From NCBI GenBank assembly GCA_946965045.2, contig OX337232.1, forward strand, positions 2,232,001-2,296,000: a DNA stretch of 64,000 bases, read 5' to 3'. The stretch is from Epithemia pelagica. Taxonomy: Eukaryota; Bacillariophyta; Bacillariophyceae; Surirellales; Surirellaceae. This document shows positions 41,265 through 54,003 of this stretch, one piece after another. A model generated the notes under the pieces. That model worked only from the letters and a program-made list of their open reading frames with translations, was not told where the DNA came from and searched no databases. Numbering within the stretch: the stretch's first letter is position 1; every line of letters begins with the position of its first letter. A program made the position numbers and the translations under genes.

Positions 41265-41925
41265 ATGGTAAACGCAAACTCGACAACAGCAAAGAAATGT
41301 AAGTCGTTGTCAATTGATCCCGCCGTCACGTAAATAATCATGTTTGGACCATGCATGTCCTCAATCTTGTTCCGTTGACCTCCAAATTGACACTCCGCGC
41401 TCGTTTGCCAATTTCACAGCTGAAAAAGTACCTGCGTCAAAAATAATAAAACCGAAAGACTCTCAGGTCTCGAGTGTACATGTATCTCCCGGAGGCTCTT
41501 ATTCTTCGTTGGAAGAAGAGGTGACGGCTCTTCGTGCACGAAACAGGACACTGACGCATACCCTCAAGGCAATCAAAGACACAGCAGCCAAGGAAGAGAA
41601 GCGATTGTACGATCTTGTGTGGTTCGCTCGAAACCGATCGCGTTATCCTAATCATGAATCTCGCCATCGAATCCAAAATGCTGAAGAGTATCAGGATGAA
41701 CTTGCAAAGTTGATGACAGGGGAAGCGGACTTTCATCATGGAATGCACACTGGTCTCCTTGCAGCGTCGCGTCTGTTCAAGGACTACGCCGACATCCTTC
41801 ATATCAACGATCACACTGAGGTTACAGGTGATCTGTTAGGGGCTTTTGGTGAACATATGAAGAAGGTCGAAGAAAGTCATAAAAATTTCCCTGAAGTCGA
41901 GGCCGACCAATTCCCAAACCTTTGA
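41265..41925 (+). CDS. Small coiled-coil protein, unknown function
   Basis: Exons 41265..41298 and 41420..41925 with a 121-nt intron (donor GTAAGT, acceptor TTTCACAG). Splicing joins MVNANSTTAKK to SEKVPASKII and gives 179 residues. I choose this start over the Met at 41344 because the 5' part of that frame falls inside the intron. LEEEVTALRARNRTLTHTLKAIKD is a heptad coiled coil (about 40-75); the C-terminal half (FHHGMHTGLLAASRLFKDYADI...) is helical with no known domain. No signal peptide. I do not recognise it. Confidence 0.65.
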
Positions 41926-42354
41926 GCAGACCAATCCCAAATCTCTGAATGATACGATATACATCCATGGTCCTTCATGTCAATGCATATTCCGTCACAC
42001 AAGGAGTTCATTAAGCTTAACTAGCGGTCGCGTAGCTCTATACTAGTACATTTACGTCCTACGTCGTACCTTGTCTTTTCCACATGATTGCATCGTGTCA
42101 TCTTGTCGTCAGAAACGGGAACTCAAACCGGTTTCGTGCATCTACTAAGCGACATTTATTCTCACACAGGAGTGAAGATAATGATGGTTGTATGTTTTCG
42201 TGAGCATCTCAGCAATGTCCCTTCAGGACAGAAGAGAAATACAAGCAAAAATGTAGCGACTCGTATATCGATGACATACAAAGATTACAGTTTTATATAT
42301 GTTGTCTTCACAGTCTCTATCCTATACTTTCGTTCATTGTCATAAGTCAACGCG
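41926..42354. other. Convergent intergenic
   Basis: About 430 bp between the stops of the coiled-coil gene and the BEACH gene. Nothing supported. Confidence 0.5.
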
Positions 42355-45300
42355 TTATGACATTTCTTCAATTATTTGATTGAGCTCATCTGTGCTCATG
42401 TTTTCCAACTGAACGGTCTTGAAAACAGATACCCTTCCTGACCTATCACCAACGAGTAACGTGTCTTGCCGTTCCACTCCAGTCAAGCGAAGTACTGAGA
42501 TTGGGTTTGTGTGAGGATTATCAGGGAGAATCAGCATTTCTTTCAGTACCGAATTGTTGTAATCAAGTCCCCACAGCCGTATCTCGCCACTCATGTGCCC
42601 CGTCACTGCGACAACACCAGAGTCAGTCCACTCTGGGCAGTCGCTTGTCACCGCAAACGTGGCCGGGTTGAGTGTCATCAGGGTTTCTTGTGCAATGGTC
42701 CTTCCATTGATGTCAGACACCGTTAACGATGCACCGACGAGGAAGAGGACATTTCCATTGGCATTGTTGATTGAGACACTAATCGTAGCGGCGCCGTCGC
42801 CATGGTGTTGAAGAGCCCGTACAAACGTCAGAGAACGAAGATCCCATAAGAGTACTCTCCCCTGTGCACACCCTGTGACAATCATGCCGAATTCGGTTGA
42901 CAGGTCGATGCATTTGATGGGCGATCCATCATGCCCACACAAAGTAGCTTTCAGCAACAATCGGTCACCGTCATAATGCCAAACGCGCAGCGTGGAGTCA
43001 ATTGAACCAGTTACGATCCAACTCCCATCTTCTGAGGCCTTTACAGCGCTAATGGGCGCTTTCTGAAGACCGTCATGAATACTCAGAAGCTTGTCAACTT
43101 CCCGATATCGGGTAGAGAGCATCGCTGTGTGAACGCTGATACCGCTGTTCAGTCCACCGAAACGGACGTACTTCTTTGGTCCAACAAGCAACGCGCAGGT
43201 ACTTCCAACTCCAACCAGCTGTCCCTTAACATAGCAGATATCGCCCACGGATTTGTCCGGTTGATCCACAATTCCAACCTTTGCCATGTCAGTTACAACC
43301 GGTCTGATTTTTATTCTGTGGGGTGCTCCAGCAACGCATAAAGGTGGTGTTAACGGGTTCAACAATGCGATTGTTCCAAAATCAATCATGTTGTCTTTGA
43401 CAGCTACTACTACATTCCTTGCAGGGAATGGTCGTCTTTCAAGTTGCTTCGGAGTCTGACCAAAGTTTTGGATCTGGGCGATAGTAGACTCCCGCTGTAT
43501 TGGGTCATCCATGCTATCAATATCCACTTCTCCCTCGTACGTGACGTGCACAAACGTATTCAAAGCTTCCACAGCTTCGGTACCACGCTGTTTGTAGCCA
43601 AAAATCAGATCAACCCAACGATGAAGGTGCCTGCTTACAATAGGGCTCTCAAGAGCTTTTCTGTTTAGACGGACAAAACGATGTGGGTCGCCCTTCGCCC
43701 ATTTTGGCAATGTGACATCGTCAATAGTTTTGCCTTTCTGGGTTTCCCCGAAGTCGAAGTTGTTTGTATTCACAAGGAAGTCGGGAAGATAAAAGAACTC
43801 GGGGATAAGTTCACGAACATCTTGAAGATTGTCTTCACTCGCGGTCCTCCAGCTCTTCCCGACGTCATGGAACAATCTATCTGCCACATCAAACCGACCG
43901 CCTTGGAGAGCAAGGGCGAGCCTCGAGAATGGTTCAAGCCGCATCAGGTAGTGGAGAACATAAGCTGACGTCGAGTAGTGTGTCCCGTAATGGAAGGGTG
44001 GCGGGTCGTCTTCTCCTTGAACGCTAGAGGCAAGACTTTCGTAGCGCTCGCGGAACTGGTTAGCGCGATCGGCACCAAGTGCTCCCATGGGCTTCGAAAG
44101 ATCACGGTACATAGCAGGGTCGTCAAAGTCAAGCTCTTCGCTTTCATAGTCTGCAATGACCCATGGGAAAACTGGGTACTGTGTGAGGTCATTAAATGAT
44201 CTCCCTGCAAGCGAGTTCAGGTGCATCAGGAAGTCAAAATTGCTTATTTTCCCATTGATCCACTGAGTCTCAATCTTGGTTTTTAAATTTGCCATAACTT
44301 TCGCGTAGCTTACGTAGGTTCCATAAGTTGAATAGAATATGCTGTTGGGAAGTTTAGATTGAAGAATTTTCCCCAGAACTTCTTCCCTCTCCTTGTTACC
44401 ATCGAAGGCGATCAAAGTTCCCTGCTTGTTGGTGTCGAAGAATTCCAGAGCATTTTGCTGGAGCTGATAGCGCCTGCGAAATACAGCGTACAACTCTTCA
44501 AAGGAAATGCGCTTGCTTCTATGTTCATATATAACCTCACTTGTGGGTTGATCACCAATACTCGACGATTTGCCTCGGGACGTCGTTCTTTTAGCACTGT
44601 TTCCTTGAGACGAAGAGAGGCTGACTTCTCTTGCAGAATGCTTTTGCCGTAGTGCAACGTTGAATATTGCTTTCTCCTTTTCGACACGGTTGATTCTAGG
44701 TTCCATATCTTCTCCGATGGTTTGTTCAAAGCCATCGACAATATATATTGCCTCGGTGCACCAAAGAAGAAGCGCCTTAGTAACCTCAAGTCCTGTACAT
44801 CTTCGAATGTTGTACGACCTTTCAGGGTAGTCACCCGCCAGAAGCAGTCCATTGATGAGTTCGTAGCTTGAAGAGTCTTCGTTGCCTTCAGCCACAGCAG
44901 TCTGCGAAGCTTCCTCTTTATCTACACCTTCCGTATCTTCATGTTTTATGCCGTCCCCCGCAGACGATTCCGCACCAGAATGTGCAGTCGATGCTGTAGC
45001 GACAGTCTGAGCGTCATCCCCAATTTCGGTATCATCAAAATCGTCAAACTGAGCCGAGCCTCGCTTCAGATTCAAATCCTTGAGCAATTCTGCAGTGGCT
45101 TCCATCTGCCCTCCACCGGTAAGAAAGTCAGTCCCTCCGTTGGACTGGGCATCACCATCTGAGGATGTCTTGAATTCGGCGTCTTCGTCCAAGTTGTAAA
45201 GCCCATGGAATTCATAGTTCGGCAGAAGACGCCGACGCTGACGCTCGAATCCTTCCGATAAATCAAGCTTCCACCGAACAACAAAGTCAAGAACGTCCTG

Positions 45301-48300
45301 TTCTCGCCTGTTCTCGATGTTTCCAAGACGGTCACGTAAGGCAGAGACGTAACCAGCAAGCGATAGGTCTTTCTTTCGTGAGACAACTTGGCCTCCTTCC
45401 CATATTGAGTGCGAACCTTTCATCTGGCGAAGCACAGTCTTCCACTTCATGGCCCCAAACGCCAGGTCATCGAAACCTTGACGTTTCCAACGACCATGGT
45501 ACTCAGCAGTTTTTTCCGCACAGCGACGGGAAAGATCTGCTCGTCGCAGTCCACCAAGAATCGTCTGATCAGCGGAGCCTTGTTCTGTTATTCTTGTCAC
45601 GATGAGTTTTTGCTCCTTCTCTACCGCTTCGTCATATAAAATGACAGATTGCACCAAACCAGGGAATTTTTCTAAAGCCATATCTTCGATGTTGTCGAAC
45701 AACAACTGTACCGTGTCACTATTTTTCTCGTGCCACTCAAAGAATGAGGCGTAACGTTTTTTCACGGACTGAGATTTCGACGTTTTGTTCATTTCTGCAG
45801 CTTCATGCGCGGCGAGGAGAGCACGGAATCCTCCTCTACTGACAACATCAACTGTTTCGACATTGCCTCCTCGATTGACCTGTGCAACCAGCAGAGTAGA
45901 CATTGTTGTCTCTCGGTGTCGTAAAAGCGCCACTAAAACAGATATGGCCATGCCTCGTAGATCTTCACTTTGCGATGAAAGAAGACTGTGAAGTGACACA
46001 ATCAGGGGGGCGATTGCCGTAATGTCTGACTCCTTGCCACCGTCTGGGATTTCCGGATATGTGGCACTTCTTTCTGGAAGCCACCGGGATAGACTGGCTG
46101 ACTGCCACACAGGGAAGAGCGCAGAACCTGCAACAACCTTCGGCACAGGCCCGGTTGGGATGTTCCTTTCCCTGGAAGGCACCAATAACAACATCTCAAT
46201 ATTTGTTTCTACTAGTTCCAGAATGGAGAGCACCAAATCCTCGTCATTGCGATCGATTGACCACCGAAGCGATAACGCACAGATCAGCAACACTATATGG
46301 GCCGCATCCGTCACCACCAAGGCATGCTCCGTGCCCGCCGTTTTCCATACATTTGATTCATGGTCCGTTAGCTTCCCGAGGACTTTTGCAGCGATCTGAA
46401 CAATTCTTAAAACACCTTCGGTGTTCGAAAACCCTTGAACTTGTTGATCAAGAAAACAAGATAGAACACCAACACAGTTGGCCAAATGAAGTATTGTGTC
46501 ACCCTCCAAAATTTTTTCCATCGTCAAGGTACATTGTTCGATCAAAACGAGATGAAAAGCTTTCACTTCTTGGGGAGTTGAGTGTACAGGAATAGAAGAA
46601 AAGATGCAATGTATAGTCTGAGCACCTCCAGGCAGCGAGAAAGCGTGTACAATGATCTGTTGCAGTAGTTTCAGAAAGCCATAGGACTTGGGATCTGAAT
46701 CAACCGCACCCCCGACGAACCTTTCCGTTGGTGTGAAGTCCTTCGGCACGTCTGCAAGTTTTGACCCTCTCCTGGTCTTGATAGACGCGCCTGCAGTTTG
46801 ACTGTAAAGCAGACACAACGACTGCGCAAACGGCTCGATAAACAGAGGGGAAGAACAATACTTCCTGAATGTTTCGGACTGGGCATGCCTATGGACAAGA
46901 AGGTGTAGAATGGCCCTGTTGGCAACCATGGCCTTATTTTCCAGAGCAGAATTGCTTGTCATGAGTTGAAGGTTCCGCCCAGCACATTCTGCGATCAACG
47001 CGTAAATGCCATTGGCGGGGTCCGCTGAAGAACTTGATGAACTTTCTTCGCCAGAGGTCTCAAATTCGGCATCAAAAACTTCGCAAAGGTTCTCGGGGTC
47101 CAGCGACGAAAGGGCGTGAATATGAAGAATCGGAACTCCAAAAAACTGACTGAGTAATGAGATCACAATAGTAGGACAGGTAGAGAAGCGGGGGACGCTC
47201 ATCACAAAAGGGCCAAACTCGCCAGATTCCTGGAACGCAGCTTCAAAACTCGTTGAGGCTTGTAGCATCAGAACCATGAGTCGAACCACAGCTGAAGCGG
47301 AGGCTTCTTCTCGACACCCCTCCAGGAGAGTGGCAAACCATATTGGGTTAAGGAAACCAGCGAACGCACCCAAGAACGCCTGAGCCTGTAGGTGCTTTGG
47401 GTGGAACAGTCCGTCGGCCATTTTTGCTTTCAAAGCCGGTGTGGAAAGGTATGGTTGGTTTGGACTTGCAACGCCACCAGCATGGGGTTGAACGGTTTGT
47501 TCGACAGCAGGGACGCCAGACCCTTTCGATTCGTGAGCTGTAGAGGCAGAGGCTACGATTTCATTCACCCCGTCAACTATTAATTCTTCGAGCAGTCGTA
47601 CAAGATACAAGCGGGCTGTGGACGCCGGTAACATCCGTGGTTCACTCTCCTTTTCATTCATCGCACGCACAAGACTAGCTCTTTTTCCCAGCGCCGAACC
47701 GGTATGTGCTTGTGTCGACAATGAAACTGTATACACCAGTGCTTCAGAAAGAGCTTCCAAATCACCCGGCGTGAGCATAAACGTTAGAACGCGGCGTAAC
47801 AGGTTTTTGCATGCTTGCAAGAATGGGTTACCAGGATCTCCGCCAGCAGATACATCAGAGACGAACGGCGCCTCACAGACCCATCCATCCAACCCTCGGT
47901 TTGTGTCGTGCTCTGCCGCCATTTCACCGAGTTGCACTGTCGTATCACCTGCGGTGTAGAGTTCTGACGCTTCCAGCATCAAATGCAACCCCCATCGCAC
48001 AATCCCTACCATATGCAAGCGCCGTGCGTTGAATGCCTTGTGCAAAGACTTGTGATCTACAAGTCGATTCAGAACGCTCAGCAGCCGTAGTGGGAGACTA
48101 GGTCCATATTTTCTCAGGTCCCAGACCTGGTGATTCAAAAGAATGTGTTTCATTGCTTCAAGATCAGTAAGTACCCAATGAATATGAGAAAGCGAACGGA
48201 TTTCGTTGTTGGACGACGCCAATGAGTCAGACTCGGGGACAGGCTCAAAGCCGTGAATAGCGAAAGCCATGCATTGGTCGAGACACGGTGCATCAACGAT

Positions 48301-51300
48301 TCCTTTCTCTTGAAGCAAGACCGCAAGAATTCTGAACCCACCACCTGCTTGCATTGCTTCAAGATTTGGCTGGTGTCGTCGACAACATTCGCGAAGAATT
48401 TGAAGACACAAAGTCAGTGTCTTCGAGGTTTCCGCTGCATTGATGATAGGCATAAAGATGCTCGGTCCACCTGCCCAGCGCAAACTGTCTGCAAGGCTAA
48501 GTGGGGCTAAAAGACCACCTCTTCCGTATATTACCGCGTCTGTTGAGAGACCACTGTTGCAGAAGCCCACTCGAGCAATATTCGCCAGTCGTTCACTGAC
48601 CAACCTTCGATCTTGACGCAACATGTCATTCTTTACCTTCCACCTAGTGGTTCCGGGCTGGTATCCAAATATAACGGATTCCGGTGGAATTGTGCAGTAC
48701 AGGTTGAGGGCAGCAAGATCGTTGTTATCCGAATGCAGCGTCATGTTGCTTCCAGCTCCCTCCATTTTTGCTATATCTCTCCTTCTCAGGGCGCTGGCGA
48801 CACTACCAAGCTCCCCGGCTTCGGCAAGGGACCCGAAGAGGCAGGATGCAGTTGAAGAAAGAGATTGTCTCTCCGGTCTATCACCCCACAGCAATCCAGG
48901 GAAATCTGTTCCATAAGAGTGAATGGCTGTTGCGTCGAGTTCTAGCAGAACAGTTGAGAGAAGAAAGCATGGACCCATTTCCCAAAGAGGCAGCTTCCCC
49001 CGAACAATACCGCTAGCGGCAAGTGCTGGATTCGGTGCACCCATAATCATCCGTGCATTAGGAGGAAGGTTTACTGTGTCAACTTTGACTTCAGCTTCCA
49101 GCGGTCGACCATCGACAAAAATTGAAAACACAGATTTCCTCGATATCATCGATCTTTTGCCTGGGGTGTAAGTGACAAGAACATGGTGCCAAACGTGTGG
49201 AACCAGAGGTGATACCGGAAAGCAAATCGGTTCTCCTCTGTGTGAGGCAGACGACATCACATTGAATCGTTGGTTTTGCAAGTCAAACCAAAGCCCCAAG
49301 AAAGCGGAGTTTCCTTTGGAGCCAAATTCAGCAAGATTTGGACTGGATATGTCCATTATGTAAAGGTTACCCGATACACCTGACGACGGAGATACGCCAT
49401 GGCGAAGCCAACATGAAAACGAAAACCCAGAACTTGAAAGCGGGTACCAAATAGGTTCAGTGCTTCCATATGTAGAGGACTCTGGCGCCTGAGATTCCTC
49501 GTTGTGAAGGGCAGTAGCATCGACAGACTCAACTTCGACAAACCGTAAGCGACCTTCCTCGGCGGCAGACCTAAGTCGCTCTTCGAGTTTTATCTGATGC
49601 ATCATCACTCCAATAGAGTTAATGGAATCTCCTCCGAGAACAAGCCGAGGGAATCGATCTGGATACCTCGCAATATCTCGAAGTGCCCGCAATCTGGGTA
49701 CCATCTCTTCCTCACGGGAAGATCCAAAATCAGAGTCTTCAGATTTCGTCTCCAGGATCGAAAGTGGCTGATTGCGACCAAGCGATGAACTGATAACAGG
49801 AATCTTGATTAAGCGGCCTTCTGGGCCACTTTTAGCGAGCATCGGTCCAACACTTCGTCTCATAAGTCCCACAAAATCCATGTAGGATGTACTAAAAGAC
49901 GCAATACTGCAAAGAAGCGATAGAAACTTGGTCTGTAAGTGATTTCCATCCGTGAAAAGAAAAGGGCCAAATTCGTCTTCACTCGTCAAACTCCAGCAGA
50001 TCCCACATGACGCAATCTGACCAAGCGTCGTTGGTGACATCTTCCGCTCTGTCAGTCGCAACAATTCATCTAGGACCTTTTCTGCCATCGGGATACCGCT
50101 TGGTTCCTTGATAAGGAATGTGGCAAGCCCAAGTACAAGACGGATAGCGTCAGGATTCCTTATTGCGTAGACATCGCCGAGCTTTTCTTCGAAAGCTTTC
50201 AACGATGGGTCAACGTGCATGAAAGCAAGTTCAACCACTCGACTGCACAAATCTGTTTGCAAAATTCCTGTCGAAGCAATCACTGCTGCGAGATCAAAGT
50301 AGTACGTGTGTTGACGAATGAAATTTCGATTCAACGGTGCGGGAGTTTCAGGTGATGACAACTGAGAGGAACTCGGATCGACGATTACGTTGTCCGGAAT
50401 TACAACTGGAGAAACTTCTGAAACACTTAGAGCATTTCTGGATTTGATCCCAACTGAGGCATCGATCAAACCCACAATGGTTTCTAGTAGTTTCAGGAAC
50501 GCTGAATTTTTGTCCCCGAAATCCGGGCCTCCGAGCAGAGCTCCCTCTAGCCCCACGAGTATTCGTAGAATTGCTGAGAAACCATTGCAAGTTCGGAATG
50601 CGTCACGGGCAAGACTTCTGGATTCCAACACAGAACGCAACAGAGAGAGTAACATTGCCTGCCGGGTCAAGCCTGTGACGGTTGGTGAGCCCTTGGAGGC
50701 ATCCGAGAGCTGGTCTAGAATATCAAAAACGAACAGCATATCAAGCTGAAGTGCCTCCAGCGAAGCAAACGAGCTTAAATACGACTCGAACACCCCAGCA
50801 GCTGCACGGCATGCTTCCTCTCCAAGAAGATTCACAGCCATACGAAGAAGCGTGTGAAGGTTTGTAGGATCCTCATTTTCGGCTGCAGTGTCAGCTTGTT
50901 TTGAGAACCCTACCGGTTGATGGGCCACAAGCAACTTCAACACGCTGCAAACGGTTGCAAAGGAACTATCTACGTTGGTCGTCATTGAAGGGGCGTTGCC
51001 CTCACTCAGTTTGTTTCTCTCAGTCACCAAAAGCAAAAAGTTGTTTAAGTTGGTCGTCATGATACCACTCTCAATTATCAATGGCGCAACTCTTTGATCA
51101 AACTGCAACAACTTCTCCAAAGTGCTCCCCATCAAGACCGCATCTTGCGATAGCGTCTTCAGAACTTGATCTCGCGATCCTTCGTCTTCTTCGAGCATCA
51201 CGTCTTCCCCATCGCTAATGAGAAAATGGCAGAGTGCAAAAAAGATTTCAACACAAGCGTTCACGGGAGTGACTTCTTCCGACACTCCCACAGCAGTTAA

Positions 51301-52901
51301 TACAAATTCAAGTGTCTTTAATACGAAGTTCTTGAGATCTGCGTCACGGTAGCACGGAAAAGAAAGCAGATAGAAAGAAAGAATATGCTGCCGTCCTTCA
51401 ATGATTGTGTAATTGTCGGGGTGGTCAGAGAACACTTGAAGTGTTGAATGGAGCAAAGCGGATGACATGTCAAAGTTAAACGTGGGATCAGAGCTTGGCT
51501 GATTTTCCTCAGGCTGTGCAAGAACGCGTGCTGCCTTTTTCAAGGACATGAAGGCCAGACGACGGAGCATTCCTTCGCTGGATAAATTTGGTGTCTTCCC
51601 ACCCTGTTCCTCCTGGAACTCTTTCCATAAAGGATTCGATCTATGCAACAAATCCTCCTGTAGAAGCATAGGCCGCACATTGGTAGCCATTTTCAAATTT
51701 TCTTCATCAAAATTGTCATCCGGCTGTCTGGAAGGACAACAAATCAAATCTGGTAACAATTCCACTAGTTTCCCCCCATGCTGCCTTGTTGAATGGTCAA
51801 TCGCGTAACGGAGGACATCGTATCCTCCTGCAGCTTCAAAATCTTTTACCAAATCAATCGTATGAAAGCGGCAGGAAGACGCGATCAATTTGACAACAGT
51901 TTGAAACGCAGTCAGCCAGAGACCAGCTTTTTCAGCGTCCTGGCCAGTCAAACACAACGGCACTGCACCAGTCGAAGCGGCTTGCTGTGTCACACCCGTC
52001 AACTCCTTGATATCATCCGTCATGTGCAATATCATTTTCCGATCATGAATGAACCAGACAAGTTGTCGCGTGAGACAGTGATCGGCGACAGCGGATATGA
52101 CTTCCGCAGATGCCGATGCAACATGGACTCCGGAAGGTGGATAAGAAGCCCCTGACAGGGCGAGTAATCCAAACAGATGAGGGCGCAGTTGTTCCCCAAC
52201 GCTACTATCTTTACACAGGAGGCATAGAAGACGCGTCACTTTCTGAGTTGCTTTCAGTGCAACAGGAGTAATTTCATCCGAATTCCCATCTTCGTTTTGC
52301 GAGGCGTTTTGGAGCTCCACTACTCGGATCAGCCTCAAGCAATGGATCAGGTTCGGTGGTAGTTCTGCTTCCACACATCTCAGAACGAATTTCTCACACT
52401 TCGAATTCTCTAGCAGGACATCCACATCCGACTTCATCTTGCTGTCTTTGGCTGTGGAAGCCGCGTTTCCAAGAAGATCCAGGAGGTCAGTCTTCCATTC
52501 AGCGCCTCCTTGCTTCGTTTTGGCCGCACTGACAATGTTTTGAACACCATCACCTAAATTCCGTGCTGCCAGACTGACCTGACGTTCCATTCGAGCATCC
52601 TGTTGAGCACTTCGTCCGCCTCGTCCGCTACCAAAGCCTAAACTACTGAACGAGAAAGAACCGTGTGCACGAGCAGATTCATAGTGAGGTTTCAGCTGCT
52701 ATGAGATAGGAAGACATTTCTCATCGAAAGAGAAAGCACATACCTTGCGGGCGATCTAACCGTATCGGATGATGACGAAGGGAAAGGACGAAAAGTACCA
52801 GTATCGTCAGACAGGTTGCTTGTCGAAGGTTGCGATGCTTCCTCATTGTCGGTGGCTTTGCTCCCTCCAAACCAAGATCGTATCATGATTCTTTCGTCCA
52901 A
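42355..52901 (-). CDS. Giant BEACH-WD40 protein (neurobeachin/LYST type)
   Basis: Exons 52744..52901 and 42355..52645 with a 98-nt intron (donor GTATGT, acceptor TCGTTCAG). Splicing joins DTVRSPA to SSLGFGSG and gives about 3482 residues. The long N-terminal half is helical/armadillo-like. A concanavalin A-like sheet region is at about 1120-1280 (SSSGFSFSCWLRHG...GPCFLLS). A PH-like region is near 2580 (GLEVTKALLLWCTEAIYIVDG). The BEACH domain is about 2770-3060 (NALEFFDTNKQG; LNSLAGRSFNDLTQYPVFPWVIADY; HYGTHYSTSAYVLHYLMRLEP; LIPEFFYLPDFLVN). WD40 repeats end the chain (GSIDSTLRVWHYDG, GCAQGRVLLWDLRS). The family acts in vesicle and lysosome traffic, autophagy and receptor sorting. The second exon alone is 10.3 kb without a stop. 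Confidence 0.93.
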
Positions 52902-53466
52902 AAAGAAACAAGGATACTATCCCAACGCTTCGGAAGCTATTGTGTCCTTTTGTCGTTGCCTTCAAACAAATCGTTGGACAAGAGTTCTATTATTGCTCTG
53001 GATTCTTACTGGTAGCAAAAGGCAAGCCGCAGCGTGTTCGTCATTGTCGGTTCGTTGGGATGTCGACGCTGGATCCAACCCCGTCCGGCATAACGTGCGC
53101 TGGAGTGTTGAGCTCCAATCTGGGGGCTTTAAAAGGGGGTGAATAAACTACTGAGCGGTTACACATATCATTTTTTCTATTCAATTATGAGAAAAATCAT
53201 ACATCATAGGAGTAACTATGAGGAGTAATCACTGAGGGTATATTATCAATTATCAATAGATCTATTTTCCATTCCCGCCACCTTTTTGCTCATTTTTGCG
53301 GTTCGCGGTGCTCCTCGTCCCACAACCATGGACTCTGTCTGAAACCGACGGCACGAGCACAAGTGAGAAGGATTTCGTAATGTCAACTTCTACGGACTAA
53401 ATTCATTTGGTGCTCTATCCTCTGTACATCCACGACAGTGAATGTTTTCGGTATTGCGGCTCCAAA
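52902..53466. other. Divergent intergenic, BEACH and TFB5
   Basis: About 565 bp that must hold both promoters. No clear element recognised. Confidence 0.5.
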
Positions 53467-53877
53467 ATGCCCAAGCCAAAAGCTGGAAAATCTATCTCAC
53501 CGGCTCGATCGGGAAGGCCACCCAGCAAGAGTCCAACGAACAAGAACAAACCTGGTTCCAAAACTGGCGACAGTGCTGCAAGCGCCAACAGTGCACGTGG
53601 TAGTAACACGAGTGGACCCTCTTCGGGCGTTGATGATTTGCCTCCCCCAGCGGGCTATCTCATCACTTGCGATATTCCTACGAAACAGTTCATTTTATCG
53701 CTCAATGCCCACAAAGAACCCGCCGATAAGAAATTCGTTCTTCAAGATTTGGACGCAACTCACGTTTTGGTGAAACAAAAGGCCAAAGACGAAATACTTC
53801 GAGAGGTGGAAGAATGGGAAAATTCGAATGTATATTCGGCAATTGAGAAAATGGGGGAGGACTTTGACATGTCGTAG
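53467..53877 (+). CDS. GTF2H5: TFIIH subunit 5 (TFB5/TTDA-like)
   Basis: 136 residues from Met at 53467 (MPKPKAGK); an upstream Met at 53407 is in frame but has no family match. The C-terminal 75 residues match TFB5: GYLITCDIPTKQFILSLN, KKFVLQDLDATHVLVK and a final helix with NVYSAIEKM. The N-terminal about 55 residues are a basic Ser/Pro/Asn extension not present in the usual about 70-residue protein. TFB5 stabilises the TFIIH core and stimulates XPB in nucleotide excision repair. Confidence 0.85.
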   Translation: MPKPKAGKSISPARSGRPPSKSPTNKNKPGSKTGDSAASANSARGSNTSGPSSGVDDLPPPAGYLITCDIPTKQFILSLNAHKEPADKKFVLQDLDATHVLVKQKAKDEILREVEEWENSNVYSAIEKMGEDFDMS

Positions 53878-54003
53878 GGAGATCATGAATAGCACTTCTT
53901 GTATAAAAATGGTCAATCTAACATTACAGTTTCCTGATAAAATAACACATATTGTTGGCGTTGATATAGACAAGAGATGCCTTGAGAGTTCGAAATACAC
54001 AGC

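Noticed and set aside
44412-44852. 146-codon minus-strand frame and others within the BEACH gene
   Set aside because: Alternative-frame shadows of the strongly supported BEACH coding sequence.
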